This document shows, in pieces, positions 40,213-50,618 of a stretch of 61,530 bases of DNA. The stretch is taken from contig JBDTAC010000077.1 of assembly GCA_039924845.1 (NCBI GenBank), forward strand, positions 1 through 61,530, in the 5' to 3' direction. Source of the DNA: Bacteroidia bacterium. Lineage in GTDB: Bacteria; Bacteroidota; Bacteroidia; DATLTG01. Each line of letters opens with the position of its first letter. Positions within the stretch are counted from its first letter, which is position 1. The notes beneath the pieces were generated by a model that was not told the DNA's origin, searched no databases, and saw only the letters and a program-made list of their open reading frames with translations. A program made the position numbers and the translations under genes.

Positions 40213-42888
40213 TTAAAAACCAAGCGTCATTTGGTTAAGTTTATCTTCGTCTGATTTTTTTTTATTTTTCTCTTCGGATTTTTCAGGAACAACAGGGTCT
40301 TTATGAACTGTTTTGCGTAATTCTTCCACAGGCGAAAGTCCACTTTCTTCAAAATTTTCGGCTTCTACGTCCAAGGGAATTTCTTCCGACGGAAGCAAAT
40401 TAATTTCTTTTATTTTTCCATTGCTAAGTCTATTTCCCTTTGCTTTCAAGCCTTTTACGCCGATGAAGCTAACTAAATTTATTTTTTCATCGGGTATTTC
40501 TTTGTCTTTATTTTTACTGAATTTCAGTTCCACAATCGGATTGGTATCTGTTGTAACCAGTTCCATTCTTGATTCCGGGTTTTCGCTTATAAATACTATT
40601 TTTTTATCGCTTGCTTCCAATAAAAAACGTTTCGCAAAATAATTTTTACTTTCTCCGTCGTAATAAATAGTCGTTACGGGCTGGTTCGGAAAATATTTTT
40701 CTATCAACACAATATCATCTTCAAAATGTGTAGATAAATCATGCGAATTGAGCTTGTAATGTCCACTTTGCGTGATGGTCAAAATTTTATCTTCCGCACC
40801 AAATTCTCCGAGATACGTTCCACGCACATCTGAATTCAAGCGTTTCACGGTATCGTCAAACCAAATTTTTCGCGCACCAAGCGTAGACAAACCTTTTTCG
40901 GCAAGAATAATTTTTCGCACTGGATATTTCGTTACAATATTTCCGATGGAATTTCTACCTTTAATTGCCAATTCCGAAAAATTAACATCAAATTCTACTT
41001 TGCGCAATCCAGCCATGGCTTTGTGAAAAACAGTTACCACTTCCGCTTCTCCATTCGGATTTGCAGTAAAATAAAGTACTTCCGAATTAGCAGTTCCTTT
41101 CGTTAAAATATATTCTTTGTCGCGCGTAGTCCCCGTAACAGCAAAGCGTTTCATCATCACCGCACCTTTTGCGCCATCGGTATAAATCATGTTGTAAATG
41201 GTGCGTTCATCGTTTTTCTTGAAAACCGCAATGTGAATTAAATCCTTTCCAACAAAGGCTTTTTCGGATATTTTAGTAACCATCATTGTTCCATTTTTTC
41301 TGAAAATAATAATTTCATCAATGTCAGAACAATCGGAAACAAATTCGTCTTTTTTAAGTCCGTAACCAGCAAAACCATCTTCGCGATTCACGTATAATTT
41401 TTCATTCGCAATCACAACGCTTGAAGCAACAATGTTTTCAAACGATTTTATTTCTGTTTTGCGTTCGCGTCCTGTTCCGTATTTCTTTTTTAGATTTTTA
41501 AAATACTCCACTGCATAATCAACCAGATGAACCAAATGATGTTCAATTTCTTTGATGCGCGTATCCAAGGTTTTCATTTTTTCATCTGCTTTCGCAGAAT
41601 CAAAACGTGTGATGCGAATCATCGGAATTTGAGTTAGTTTTTCAAAATCATCGTTGGTAATTTCACGAATAAATTGTTTTTTGTATTTCGCAAAACGTCC
41701 GTCTAAGTAGTCGAATAATGTTGTTTTATCTGAATATTTTTTGAAATCAATATACATTTCATCTTTGATAAAAATCTTTTCGAGCGAAGCAAAAAGAAAA
41801 GATTCTTGTAATTCTGCTTTTTCAATTTCCAATTCTTTGCGCAACAATTGCAACGTTTGATGTGTTGAGGTTTTCAACATTTCATTGACACCCACAAACC
41901 GCGGTTTATTGTCTTCAATGATACACGCATTGGGCGAAATAGGCGTTTCGCAAGATGTAAAAGCGTACAACGCGTCAATGGTTTTATCAGGCGAAATTCC
42001 AGGAGCCAAATGCACCGCGATTTCTACATTTTCGGCAGTGTTGTCTTCTACTTTTCTGATTTTTATTTTACCTTTATCATTTGCAGAAACAATTGAATCA
42101 ATCAATGATGTGGTCGTTGTACCAAATGGAATTTCAGTAATCAACAATGTTTTTTTATCCAATTGTGAAATTTTCGCGCGTACACGAATTCTTCCACCTC
42201 GCAAACCTTCATTGTAATTCGAAAAATCCGCCATTCCGCCAGTCGGAAAATCAGGATATATTTCTACTTTTTTACCTCTTAAAATAGCAATGGAAGCGTC
42301 GATTAATTCATTGAAATTATGCGGTACTATTTTACATGCCAAACCAACGGCAATGCCTTCCACACCTTGTGCCAGCAACAATGGAAATTTTACCGGAAGT
42401 ACATCGGGTTCTTTGTTTCGCCCGTCATAACTGGTAAGCCACTCGGTTGTTTTCGGATTAAAAACAACTTCCAATGCAAATTTAGAAAGTCGTGCTTCAA
42501 TGTATCGCGCAGCAGCAGCGGAATCTCCGGTTAAAATATTTCCCCAGTTTCCTTGTGCATCAATCAAAATATTTTTTTGTCCTAAAGCCACCAAAGCATC
42601 GCCAATAGAGGCATCTCCATGCGGATGGTATTTCATCGTATGACCAATTACGTTGGCAACTTTATTGTAACGTCCGTCTTCCATTTCCCACATCGAGTGT
42701 AAAAGTCGGCGTTGAACTGGCTTCAAACCATCTTCAATGGCGGGAACAGCACGCTCTAAAATAACATACGATGCGTAATCTAAAAACCAATTTTGATACA
42801 TTCCCGAAATGGGAATGATGTTAGCAGAATCGCTTCCTGAATTTTCAAAAGCTTCGTTTTGATCTGTATTTTCGATGTTTTCGCTCAT
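40213..42888 (-). CDS. parC: DNA topoisomerase IV subunit A
   Basis: DNA-cleaving subunit of a type IIA topoisomerase. In the 891-residue protein the winged-helix/tower region contains VPAIEDGLKPVQRRLLHSMW, and the catalytic tyrosine is Y129 in AAAARYIEARL. The C-terminal half is a beta-pinwheel DNA-wrapping domain without a GyrA box, followed by an acidic and Lys-rich tail. Together with the short partner subunit (615 residues) this points to topoisomerase IV more than gyrase. It lies 20 nt downstream of parE. Confidence 0.9.
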   Translation of the reverse strand: MSENIENTDQNEAFENSGSDSANIIPISGMYQNWFLDYASYVILERAVPAIEDGLKPVQRRLLHSMWEMEDGRYNKVANVIGHTMKYHPHGDASIGDALVALGQKNILIDAQGNWGNILTGDSAAAARYIEARLSKFALEVVFNPKTTEWLTSYDGRNKEPDVLPVKFPLLLAQGVEGIAVGLACKIVPHNFNELIDASIAILRGKKVEIYPDFPTGGMADFSNYNEGLRGGRIRVRAKISQLDKKTLLITEIPFGTTTTSLIDSIVSANDKGKIKIRKVEDNTAENVEIAVHLAPGISPDKTIDALYAFTSCETPISPNACIIEDNKPRFVGVNEMLKTSTHQTLQLLRKELEIEKAELQESFLFASLEKIFIKDEMYIDFKKYSDKTTLFDYLDGRFAKYKKQFIREITNDDFEKLTQIPMIRITRFDSAKADEKMKTLDTRIKEIEHHLVHLVDYAVEYFKNLKKKYGTGRERKTEIKSFENIVASSVVIANEKLYVNREDGFAGYGLKKDEFVSDCSDIDEIIIFRKNGTMMVTKISEKAFVGKDLIHIAVFKKNDERTIYNMIYTDGAKGAVMMKRFAVTGTTRDKEYILTKGTANSEVLYFTANPNGEAEVVTVFHKAMAGLRKVEFDVNFSELAIKGRNSIGNIVTKYPVRKIILAEKGLSTLGARKIWFDDTVKRLNSDVRGTYLGEFGAEDKILTITQSGHYKLNSHDLSTHFEDDIVLIEKYFPNQPVTTIYYDGESKNYFAKRFLLEASDKKIVFISENPESRMELVTTDTNPIVELKFSKNKDKEIPDEKINLVSFIGVKGLKAKGNRLSNGKIKEINLLPSEEIPLDVEAENFEESGLSPVEELRKTVHKDPVVPEKSEEKNKKKSDEDKLNQMTLGF

Positions 42889-42908
42889 GCTTTTGCAATC
42901 AAATTAAT

Positions 42909-44756
42909 TTAAACACTTTCCGCTAAATCTTTTTCTACACGTAAATTTTGGATGATAAAATCTTGGCGCTCTTGCGTATTTTTTCCCATGTAATAATTCA
43001 GAATTTCGGCAATCGCATTTTCTTTTTTGATGATAACTGGTTCCAAGCGAATGTCTTTTCCGATGAAGTGTTTAAACTCATCTGGAGAAATTTCTCCCAA
43101 GCCTTTAAATCGTGTTATTTCTGGCTTTGCACCCAATTTTTCCAAGGCTTTTTTTCGTTCTTCTTCTGAATAACAATAAATTGTTTCTTTCTTATTTCGC
43201 ACACGAAACAAAGGAGTTTGTAAAATATAAATGTGTCCATTCTTTACTAAATCCGGAAAAAATTGCAGAAAAAATGTCATCAACAACAAACGAATGTGCA
43301 TTCCGTCTACATCGGCATCTGTGGCAACTACGACATTATTATAACGTAAATTTTCGAGTCCATCTTCAATATTTAAAGCGGATTGCAATAAATTAAATTC
43401 TTCGTTTTCGTACACAATTTTTTTGGTGAGTCCGAACGCATTCAAGGGTTTTCCTTTTAAACTAAAAACGGCTTGCGTATCTACATCGCGCGTTTTGGTA
43501 ATGGAACCGCTCGCGGAATCTCCTTCACAAATAAAAATGCTGGTTTCCAGTCTGCGATTGTCGTTGCTGTTGTAATGAATTTTACAATCACGCAATTTAC
43601 GATTGTGCAAACTTGCTTTTTTAGCACGGTCGCGCGCTAATTTTTGGATGCCAGAAAGTTCTTTTCGTTCTCTTTCTGATTGTATTATTTTAGCGAGTAA
43701 AACTTCTGCAACCTGTGGATTCTTATGTAAAAAATTATCCAACGCGGTTTTTAGAAAATCACCAACAAACGCCTTTACAGAAGGACCTTTCGGAGAAATT
43801 TCTTGCGAACCTAATTTTGTTTTTGTTTGAGATTCAAAAACAGGTTCCTGCACTTTTATGCTGATAGCAGCGATGACGGAAGTTCGCACATCAACAGCTT
43901 CAAATTCTTTTTTGTAAAATTCACGTATCGTGCGTACAATTCCTTCTCTAAATGCGCCTTGATGTGTTCCGCCTTGCGTGGTATGTTGTCCGTTTACAAA
44001 CGAATAATATTCTTCTCCATATTGCGCATTGCTATGTGTAATCGCGACTTCAATATCAAAACCTTTTAAATGAACGATGGGATATAAAATTGGGCCATTT
44101 ATATTTTGCTGCAACAAATCGTGCAATCCGTTTTCGGAATAAAATTTATTTCCGTTGTAACTAATTGTTAAACCCGTATTGAGGTAGGCATAATTCCAAA
44201 GCATTTTTTCCACATACTCATTGATGTAATGGAAATTGCCGAAAATTTGTTCGTCGGGCGTAAACGTAATCAGCGTTCCTTTGCGTGAATCAGAAGCCGT
44301 AATCGCGTCGTCTTTTTTTAGATTTCCTCTTTCGAATTCGGCATTTTTCACTTTTTCATCGCGAAAAGATTGTACTTTAAAAAAGCTGGAAAGCGCATTC
44401 ACAGCCTTTGTTCCGACACCATTTAATCCAACCGATTTTTTAAATGCTTCTGAATCGTATTTGGCTCCAGTATTTATTTTTGAAACGCAATCAATTACTT
44501 TTCCGAGTGGAATTCCACGACCGTAATCGCGCACGCGTACAATTTTATCTTTAATACTTATTTCGATTGTGCGACCATTGCCCATCACAAATTCATCGAT
44601 GCAATTGTCAATTACTTCCTTCAACAAAATATAAATTCCATCATCTTGCGATGATCCGTCGCCCAGTTTTCCGATGTACATTCCCGGGCGCAAACGAATG
44701 TGTTCGTGCCATTCCAGCGATCGGATACTGTCTTCGTTGTATTTTGGTTCAGCCAT
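42909..44756 (-). CDS. parE: DNA topoisomerase IV subunit B
   Basis: ATPase subunit of the same enzyme. The 615-residue protein has the GHKL ATP site ([38 protein letters not shown]), the transducer domain ([16 protein letters not shown]) and the Toprim domain with [16 protein letters not shown] and [15 protein letters not shown]. The end [15 protein letters not shown] is typical. First gene of the parE-parC unit. Confidence 0.92.
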   Translation of the reverse strand: MAEPKYNEDSIRSLEWHEHIRLRPGMYIGKLGDGSSQDDGIYILLKEVIDNCIDEFVMGNGRTIEISIKDKIVRVRDYGRGIPLGKVIDCVSKINTGAKYDSEAFKKSVGLNGVGTKAVNALSSFFKVQSFRDEKVKNAEFERGNLKKDDAITASDSRKGTLITFTPDEQIFGNFHYINEYVEKMLWNYAYLNTGLTISYNGNKFYSENGLHDLLQQNINGPILYPIVHLKGFDIEVAITHSNAQYGEEYYSFVNGQHTTQGGTHQGAFREGIVRTIREFYKKEFEAVDVRTSVIAAISIKVQEPVFESQTKTKLGSQEISPKGPSVKAFVGDFLKTALDNFLHKNPQVAEVLLAKIIQSERERKELSGIQKLARDRAKKASLHNRKLRDCKIHYNSNDNRRLETSIFICEGDSASGSITKTRDVDTQAVFSLKGKPLNAFGLTKKIVYENEEFNLLQSALNIEDGLENLRYNNVVVATDADVDGMHIRLLLMTFFLQFFPDLVKNGHIYILQTPLFRVRNKKETIYCYSEEERKKALEKLGAKPEITRFKGLGEISPDEFKHFIGKDIRLEPVIIKKENAIAEILNYYMGKNTQERQDFIIQNLRVEKDLAESV

Positions 44757-44797
44757 TTTTATTTTACTGATAATTTATTTTCTTGTTTTTTTACTCT

Positions 44798-44817
44798 TCG
44801 AAAAATTATTTTTTTGA
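44798..44817. repeat. PE dyad element between ychF and parE
   Basis: TCG, A5, TTA, T7, GA, 41 nt upstream of parE. A second copy follows at 44847. Confidence 0.6.
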
Positions 44818-44846
44818 CGACCTATTTTCTTGCTCCAAAAAAGTGT

Positions 44847-44866
44847 TTGAAAAAATAATTTTTCGG
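44847..44866. repeat. PE dyad element after ychF, probable terminator
   Basis: TTG, A6, TAA, T5, CGGA, with a nearby A-run and T-run outside (CCAAAAAAGTG and GGACTATTTTTTC). It lies 23 nt after the ychF stop. Confidence 0.6.
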
Positions 44867-44889
44867 AGGACTATTTTTTCTTCATTCAA

Positions 44890-45990
44890 TTACACATTAA
44901 ATCGGAAGTGCATTACATCTCCGTCATCAACTACATATTCTTTTCCTTCTATTCCTAATTTTCCGGCATCGCGACAAGCAGATTCAGAACCTAATGCGAT
45001 AAAATCTTTGTATTTAATCACTTCTGCTTTGATAAATCCTTTTTCAAAATCGGTATGAATAACGCCCGCTGCTTGAGGCGCGGTCATTCCTTTTTCAATC
45101 GTCCAAGCGCGTACTTCTTTTACACCTGCGGTAAAATATGTTTGCAAATTCAGTAATCGATAAGCAGCATTTATAAGTTTATTTACACCTGGCTCGCTCA
45201 ATCCCATTTCCGCTAAAAATAGTTGGCGTTCTTCGTACGTTTCCAAAGAAGCAATTTCGGCTTCCATTGCCGCCGTAATAATAATCACTTCTGCATTTTC
45301 TGATTTTACTAATTCTTTTACAACATCCACGTATTTATTTCCTGTTTTCACAGATGCTTCGTCCACATTGCATACGTATAAAACGGGTTTTATAGTTAAT
45401 AAATGAATGTCTGCCAAGTGTTTTACATCTTCTGGAGAAATATCAGCTAAACGAGCAGATTTGCCTTGTTCCAAGGTTTCTTTTACTTTTAAAAGGACTT
45501 CAAATGCTTTTTTTGCGTCTTTATCATTCCCTGTTTTCGCTTGCTTTTCAACTCTTTTCAATTTCGCGTCCACCGATTCTAAATCTTTTATTTGCAATTC
45601 TGTATCGATGATTTCTTTGTCGCGCACCGGATTAATAGAACCATCCACGTGAACCACGTTGTCATCATCGAAACATCTCAATACATGAATAATCGCATTT
45701 GTTTCACGAATGTTCCCCAAAAATTTATTACCCAAACCTTCGCCTTTGCTGGCACCTTTTACCAATCCGGCAATGTCCACAATCTCAACAGTTGTAGGCA
45801 CCACACGTTCTGGTTTTACTAAAAATTCGAGTTTCGATAAACGCTCATCTGGCACTGTAATCACGCCAATATTGGGTTCAATGGTACAAAACGGAAAATT
45901 TGCCGCTTGCGCTTTTGCATTCGATAAACAATTAAAAAGGGTTGATTTTCCTACGTTCGGCAATCCCACAATCCCACATTGTAATCCCAT
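44890..45990 (-). CDS. ychF: YchF/OLA1-family ATPase
   Basis: A ribosome-associated P-loop ATPase of the Obg class. The 366-residue protein has P-loop GLPNVGKSTLFN (8-19), switch region DIAGLVKGASKGEGLGN, NxxE (CNVDEAS) in place of NKxD, which is the YchF mark of ATP preference, a coiled-coil arm and a C-terminal TGS domain (YFTAGVKEVRAWTIEKGMTA). Single gene on the minus strand; a TATCTTTG box lies 46 nt upstream. Confidence 0.95.
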   Translation of the reverse strand: MGLQCGIVGLPNVGKSTLFNCLSNAKAQAANFPFCTIEPNIGVITVPDERLSKLEFLVKPERVVPTTVEIVDIAGLVKGASKGEGLGNKFLGNIRETNAIIHVLRCFDDDNVVHVDGSINPVRDKEIIDTELQIKDLESVDAKLKRVEKQAKTGNDKDAKKAFEVLLKVKETLEQGKSARLADISPEDVKHLADIHLLTIKPVLYVCNVDEASVKTGNKYVDVVKELVKSENAEVIIITAAMEAEIASLETYEERQLFLAEMGLSEPGVNKLINAAYRLLNLQTYFTAGVKEVRAWTIEKGMTAPQAAGVIHTDFEKGFIKAEVIKYKDFIALGSESACRDAGKLGIEGKEYVVDDGDVMHFRFNV

Positions 45991-46035
45991 AATTCAAGTA
46001 TGATTTTTAGTGTTTTTACATTTTTTTTCAGCCAA

Positions 46036-46043
46036 CAAAGATA
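46036..46043 (-). promoter_or_regulatory. -7 box before ychF
   Basis: TATCTTTG on the minus strand, exact match; the leader would be about 40 nt. No clear -33 TTTG. Confidence 0.4.
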
Positions 46044-46188
46044 CCAAAATCTGCGCTCGATAATTCGCTCGTTTAGCTTAATTTTATTGAATTTTCAACA
46101 ATTTTCTAAATGTTATTAACATTGCTTATCCCCCTCTTAAAAAAATTTACTTTTGAGCCTTTCTTTTTAACCTTTACAACTATTTGAT

Positions 46189-47043
46189 ATGCCCACAATT
46201 GCTGAATTGGAAAAAATTTGTTCCCAAGTAAGACGAGACATTGTTCGTATGGTTCACGCCGTAAATTCAGGTCATCCAGGCGGATCGTTGGGCTGTGTAG
46301 AATATTTTACTGCTTTGTATTTCGATATTTTAAAACACGATCCGAAAAAAAAGTTTTCGATGGATGGTATTGGAGAGGATATTTTTTTTCTATCCAACGG
46401 ACATATTTCTCCCGTATTTTATAGTGTTTTAGCGCGTTCTGGATATTTTCCTGTAAAGGAATTGGCTACGTTCCGAAAATTAAATTCTCGTTTGCAAGGT
46501 CATCCTACCACGCACGAAGGTTTACCGGGAATACGCATCGCTTCTGGATCTCTCGGACAAGGATTATCTGTTGCATTGGGTGCAGCACTCGCAAAAAAAT
46601 TAAACAAAGACAATTCTCTTATTTTTACATTACATGGAGATGGTGAATTGCAGGAGGGACAAATTTGGGAAGCTGCTATGTTTGGCGCTGCGCGTAAGGT
46701 GGATAATATTATTTCTACCGTGGATATGAACGGACAGCAAATAGATGGCTCTACCGAAAATGTATTGCCGATGGGCGATTTAAAAGCAAAATGGCAAGCT
46801 TTCGGCTGGGATGTTTTGAGTATGAACGGAAATAATATTTCAGAAGTAATCGAAACATTAAAAATAGCTAAAACACATACCGGAAAAGGAAAACCTGTTC
46901 TCATTTTAATGAAAACTGAAATGGGAAATGGTGTTGATTTTATGATGGGTTCGCACAAATGGCATGGCGTAGCACCTAACGATGAACAATTGGCAAAAGC
47001 ATTGGCACAGCTTCCTGAAACATTAGGAGATTACCAAAATTAA
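46189..47043 (+). CDS. Transketolase, N-terminal subunit
   Basis: Thiamine-diphosphate-binding half of a split transketolase (pentose phosphate pathway). The 284-residue protein has AVNSGHPGGSLGCVEYF (substrate His), SNGHISPVFYSVL, IASGSLGQGLSVALGAAL and the ThDP/Mg motif GDGELQEGQIWEAAMF. Two-gene transketolases are usual in Bacteroidota. The matching C-terminal half is not adjacent: a secreted vWA protein gene stands between them, starting one base after this stop codon. Confidence 0.93.
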   Translation: MPTIAELEKICSQVRRDIVRMVHAVNSGHPGGSLGCVEYFTALYFDILKHDPKKKFSMDGIGEDIFFLSNGHISPVFYSVLARSGYFPVKELATFRKLNSRLQGHPTTHEGLPGIRIASGSLGQGLSVALGAALAKKLNKDNSLIFTLHGDGELQEGQIWEAAMFGAARKVDNIISTVDMNGQQIDGSTENVLPMGDLKAKWQAFGWDVLSMNGNNISEVIETLKIAKTHTGKGKPVLILMKTEMGNGVDFMMGSHKWHGVAPNDEQLAKALAQLPETLGDYQN

Positions 47044-47044
47044 C

Positions 47045-48433
47045 ATGGTTTTAAAGTCGTTCAAAAAAATATTTTTTCTAATGCTCATTTTCGCTTGCTT
47101 GCAACCGATTGTGTTGCGTGCGCAAACCGACAACAAACCAACAACGCGCGTTTTGTTTATGTTCGATGCGTCTTTCAGTATGTTTGGAACATGGAAAACA
47201 GGAATTAAAATTGACATTGCGAAACGCTTGCTTTCTCAGTTTTTAGACAGTTTGCAAGGTCGTGATCATTTACAAATTGCTTTGCGTGTGTACGGTGCAC
47301 AATATGCGCTTGAGCCCGTTAGAAACTGTCATGATACAAAATTAATGGTGCCTTTCGGCGGAGATAATATTCCTGCCATTAAAAAAGCCATTGATAATAT
47401 TGAACCGAAAGGAACAACGCCGATTGCGTATTCTCTGGAACAATGTGGAAACGATTTTCCGCCGCGCGATAATTGTAGAAATATTGTGATTTTAATTACG
47501 GATGGTATTGAAGAATGCGACGGCGATCCCTGCGCAGTTTCTCTTGCTTTACAAAAAAAGGGAATTATTTTAAAACCATTTATTATCGGAATTGGCGCCA
47601 ACGAAGATTTCGGAAAAGCATTTGATTGTGTCGGCACTTTTTATCAAGTAACCAACGAAGCAAATTTCACAAATATCTTAAACATTGTGATTTCACAGGC
47701 TTTGGACAATACTACCGCGCAAGTAAATTTACTCGATATAAAAGGAAAACCGACGGAAACCAATACCGATATGACGTTTTACGATCAAGTAAGCGGACAA
47801 ATAAAATACAATTATATTCATACAATTAACGCTAGAGGAAATCCAGATACCATTCCTTTAGATCCTTTGGTAAAATACCATTTGGTGGTGCACACAATTC
47901 CGGAAGTGGAAAAATCCGACATTACACTTACGCCTGGGAAACACAATATTATCGCGCTTGACGCACCGCAAGGTTATTTGTATTTGGCAATTGATGGATA
48001 TAATAATTACAACGTTTTACAAACCATCGTGCGAAAAAAAAGCGATATGAATACGCTCAATATTCAAGCGTTTAATACGAGTGAAAAATACATTGTCGGG
48101 AAATACGATTTGGAAATTCTTACGCTTCCGCGGACGTATATCAACGATGTGAAAATTTCCGAAAGTACTACCACCACTGTGCAAATTCCGCAAGCAGGAA
48201 GCGTTACTATTTTAAAACCTTCTGCTGGTCCTGGAAGTATTTATTTGGAGAATAACGGTACGCTTGCTTGGGTTTGTAACCTAATTGAAAATCAAACACA
48301 ACAAACAATTGTTTTGCAACCGGGTCATTATCGTTTGGAATTCCGCGCCAGAGAAGCCACTCAATGTATTTACAGCATCGAAAAAACATTTAAAATAGAT
48401 TCCGGTTCTTCGACACAAGTCCAATTATATTAA
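47045..48433 (+). CDS. Secreted von Willebrand factor A domain protein
   Basis: A 462-residue protein with a signal peptide (FKKIFFLMLIFACLQPIVLRAQ, cut near 27). Residues about 34-225 form a vWA domain with a complete metal-ion-dependent adhesion site: D41-A-S43-F-S45, the Thr of GTTPIAYSLEQC (about 125) and Asp in LITDGIEECDGDPC. The remainder is beta-rich, probably two or three small sandwich domains (about 240-460). It is an exported, metal-dependent binding protein, yet its gene sits between the halves of a cytosolic enzyme with 1-nt and 13-nt gaps. Start is ATG 47045; its first codons include a PE core. Confidence 0.8.
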   Translation: MVLKSFKKIFFLMLIFACLQPIVLRAQTDNKPTTRVLFMFDASFSMFGTWKTGIKIDIAKRLLSQFLDSLQGRDHLQIALRVYGAQYALEPVRNCHDTKLMVPFGGDNIPAIKKAIDNIEPKGTTPIAYSLEQCGNDFPPRDNCRNIVILITDGIEECDGDPCAVSLALQKKGIILKPFIIGIGANEDFGKAFDCVGTFYQVTNEANFTNILNIVISQALDNTTAQVNLLDIKGKPTETNTDMTFYDQVSGQIKYNYIHTINARGNPDTIPLDPLVKYHLVVHTIPEVEKSDITLTPGKHNIIALDAPQGYLYLAIDGYNNYNVLQTIVRKKSDMNTLNIQAFNTSEKYIVGKYDLEILTLPRTYINDVKISESTTTTVQIPQAGSVTILKPSAGPGSIYLENNGTLAWVCNLIENQTQQTIVLQPGHYRLEFRAREATQCIYSIEKTFKIDSGSSTQVQLY

Positions 48434-48446
48434 TGAAATTTGAGCT

Positions 48447-49400
48447 ATGAAAAAATATTTTTTTAACGAGAAAAAAGACACACGTTCTGGATTTGGTGCA
48501 GGTTTGCATGAACTTGGAAAAAACAATTCCAACATTGTTGCTTTGTGCGCCGATCTTACTGGCTCTTTAAAAATGGATGCTTTTGCGAAAGAATTTCCGG
48601 AGCGTTTTTTTCAAGTCGGTATTGCAGAAGCAAATATGATGGGCATTGCAGCTGGTTTAACCATCGGTGGGAAAATTCCGTTTACGGGCACATTTGCTAA
48701 TTTTTCGACGGGTCGCGTGTACGATCAAATTCGTCAATCCATTGCCTATTCAGGAAAAAATGTAAAAATATGTGCGTCTCATGCTGGCTTAACATTAGGT
48801 GAAGATGGCGCGACACATCAAATTTTAGAAGACATTGGCTTGATGAAAATGTTGCCAGGCATGACGGTAATTAATCCGTGTGATTACAATCAAACAAAAG
48901 CGGCAACGCTTGCCATTGCTGCCTATCAAGGACCTGTTTATTTACGTTTCGGGCGACCAGCGGTTCCTAATTTTACGCCTGCCGATCACGTTTTTCAAAT
49001 TGGAAAAGCAATTCTTTTAAACGAAGGAAAAGATGTAAGTATTTTTGTTACCGGACATTTGGTTTGGAAAGTCCTTGAAGCCGCTGAAATATTAGAACAA
49101 AAAGGAATTTCTACGGAAGTCATCAATATTCATACAATTAAACCGTTAGACGAAGAAGCGATTTTGAATTCTGTACGAAAAACAAAATGTGTGGTAAGTG
49201 CGGAAGAACACCAAATGAATGGCGGTTTGGGCGATAGCATCGCACAATTATTAGCTCGGAAAAATCCGGCACCGATGGAAATGGTTGCTGTGAAAGATTC
49301 GTTTGGAGAAAGCGGAACGCCCGATGAATTGATGACTAAATACGGTTTGGATACCATTGACATTGTGAATGCAGCTCAAAAAGTGCACTCGAAAAAATAA
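48447..49400 (+). CDS. Transketolase, C-terminal subunit
   Basis: Pyrimidine-binding and C-terminal domains of the split transketolase. The 317-residue protein has the catalytic Glu E61 in [36 protein letters not shown], and a C-terminal Rossmann-like domain ([30 protein letters not shown]). The N-terminus MKKYFF and the end SKK-stop are both encoded by PE cores. Confidence 0.93.
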   Translation: MKKYFFNEKKDTRSGFGAGLHELGKNNSNIVALCADLTGSLKMDAFAKEFPERFFQVGIAEANMMGIAAGLTIGGKIPFTGTFANFSTGRVYDQIRQSIAYSGKNVKICASHAGLTLGEDGATHQILEDIGLMKMLPGMTVINPCDYNQTKAATLAIAAYQGPVYLRFGRPAVPNFTPADHVFQIGKAILLNEGKDVSIFVTGHLVWKVLEAAEILEQKGISTEVINIHTIKPLDEEAILNSVRKTKCVVSAEEHQMNGGLGDSIAQLLARKNPAPMEMVAVKDSFGESGTPDELMTKYGLDTIDIVNAAQKVHSKK

Positions 49401-49408
49401 TTTTTCGA
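49389..49408. repeat. PE dyad element carrying the transketolase stop codon
   Basis: TCG, A6, TAA, T5, CGA, almost perfectly palindromic. The central TAA (49398-49400) is the stop codon. Confidence 0.65.
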
Positions 49409-49452
49409 AGCCTTATTTTTGCATGTAAAAAACAATTGACTACCTCTGTAAA

Positions 49453-50007
49453 ATGCAAGAATACAGCGATAAAGAACTATTAGATAAATTCAAAAATTCC
49501 GATTTAGCGGAAAGGAATTTTGCATTTAATCTTATCGTACGCAAGTATCAAAAAAAAATATATTGGCACATTCGCAAAATCCTTATCGACCACGACGATA
49601 GCAACGATGTTACCCAAAATGTATTTATCAAAGTGTGGAAAAATTTAGATGGTTTTAAGGAAGATTCTCAATTATACACTTGGCTGTATCGCATTGCTAC
49701 CAATGAATCACTGACTTTTTTAAAACAAAAAAAGCGCAAAAATCTCGTTCCTTTTTCGGATGTAGAATATTCTTTGTCCAACTCTTTGCAAAGCGATCAA
49801 TACATGAAAGGCGATGAAATTCAGTTGAAATTGCAAAATGCGATTTTAACGCTTCCAAACAAACAACGCATCGTTTTTAATATGAAATATTTTGACAATA
49901 TAAAGTACGAAGAAATGTCTAAAATCCTTGATACATCTGTCGGCGCGTTGAAAGCATCATATCATCATGCTGTAAAAAAAATAGAGAACATCATCAAAAA
50001 TGGATGA
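49453..50007 (+). CDS. ECF-type RNA polymerase sigma factor
   Basis: A 184-residue sigma-70 family member with only regions 2 and 4. Region 2 is QNVFIKVWKNLDGFKEDSQ followed by WLYRIATNESLTFL; region 4 is LPNKQRIVFNMKYFDNIKYE with the helix-turn-helix KILDTSVGALKASYHHAVKK. The first part of region 2 reads RKYQKKIYWHIRKIL. Its downstream neighbours, a membrane protein and a Spy-like protein, form the usual Bacteroidota envelope-stress set. Confidence 0.92.
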   Translation: MQEYSDKELLDKFKNSDLAERNFAFNLIVRKYQKKIYWHIRKILIDHDDSNDVTQNVFIKVWKNLDGFKEDSQLYTWLYRIATNESLTFLKQKKRKNLVPFSDVEYSLSNSLQSDQYMKGDEIQLKLQNAILTLPNKQRIVFNMKYFDNIKYEEMSKILDTSVGALKASYHHAVKKIENIIKNG

Positions 50008-50022
50008 AAATTGCATGAAGAT

Positions 50023-50055
50023 TTTGTGTTTTCGGATTAAACCTTTCTAATTTTG
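50023..50055 (+). promoter_or_regulatory. Promoter downstream of the sigma gene
   Basis: TTTG (50023-50026), 21-nt spacer, TAATTTTG (50048-50055). Both boxes are exact. It would let the membrane and Spy-like genes be transcribed separately from the sigma gene. Confidence 0.55.
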
Positions 50056-50125
50056 CACTATCAAACGAGGAAATTAATCTATTGAAAAAGAAAATTACAC
50101 TATCAAAAGGAAAAGTTTAATAAAG

Positions 50126-50611
50126 ATGAATACGGAAAATATTTTTTTGGACGAAGAAGATTTTGATGAGTTGAAAAACAGCGCGTCGAAACTTTTTTCA
50201 CTCGACAGAAAACTTCCATTTGAAGTGCCCGCTGATTATTTTGATGAATTACCGATGTTGATTCAGGAAAGGTGTGCGCAAGAAAATACACATAAAATTT
50301 CAGTGCTCGAAAAAATTATTTTTTTGATGCGCCGAAAATATATTGCGTTCGGAATACTTATTTTATTGATGAGTGGAGGATATTTTTTCTATCTCTCTAA
50401 AAATGGAGTACAAAAATCTGCACCCTCTACAGACGAAATTACAACTGCTTTAACGGATAATTTATCGGTGGATGATGAAACATTACTCATTGAATCTATG
50501 CCTGATAATAAAGTTGCAAGCACTCAAAAAACAGATAACGATCAACCCATCGTCAACTATTTAATTGATAACGATGTGGACGTAAATACCATTACTAACG
50601 CTACAAATTAA
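50126..50611 (+). CDS. Single-pass membrane protein, candidate anti-sigma partner
   Basis: A 161-residue protein with an acidic cytosolic N-terminus (about 1-75) that contains FEVPADYFDELPMLIQER, one transmembrane helix (about 73-92, YIAFGILILLMSGGYFFYL) and a short periplasmic tail. The topology (N-in, one helix) and position after an ECF sigma gene fit an anti-sigma factor or sensor, although no zinc-binding HxxxCxxC is present. A PE element with TCG/GA ends lies inside the frame at 50307-50327 just before the helix. Confidence 0.6.
   Translation: MNTENIFLDEEDFDELKNSASKLFSLDRKLPFEVPADYFDELPMLIQERCAQENTHKISVLEKIIFLMRRKYIAFGILILLMSGGYFFYLSKNGVQKSAPSTDEITTALTDNLSVDDETLLIESMPDNKVASTQKTDNDQPIVNYLIDNDVDVNTITNATN
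50307..50327. repeat. PE dyad element inside the membrane-protein gene
   Basis: TCG, A6, TTA, T7, GA; encodes EKIIFLM at the membrane boundary. Confidence 0.55.
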
Positions 50612-50618
50612 ATCCATT

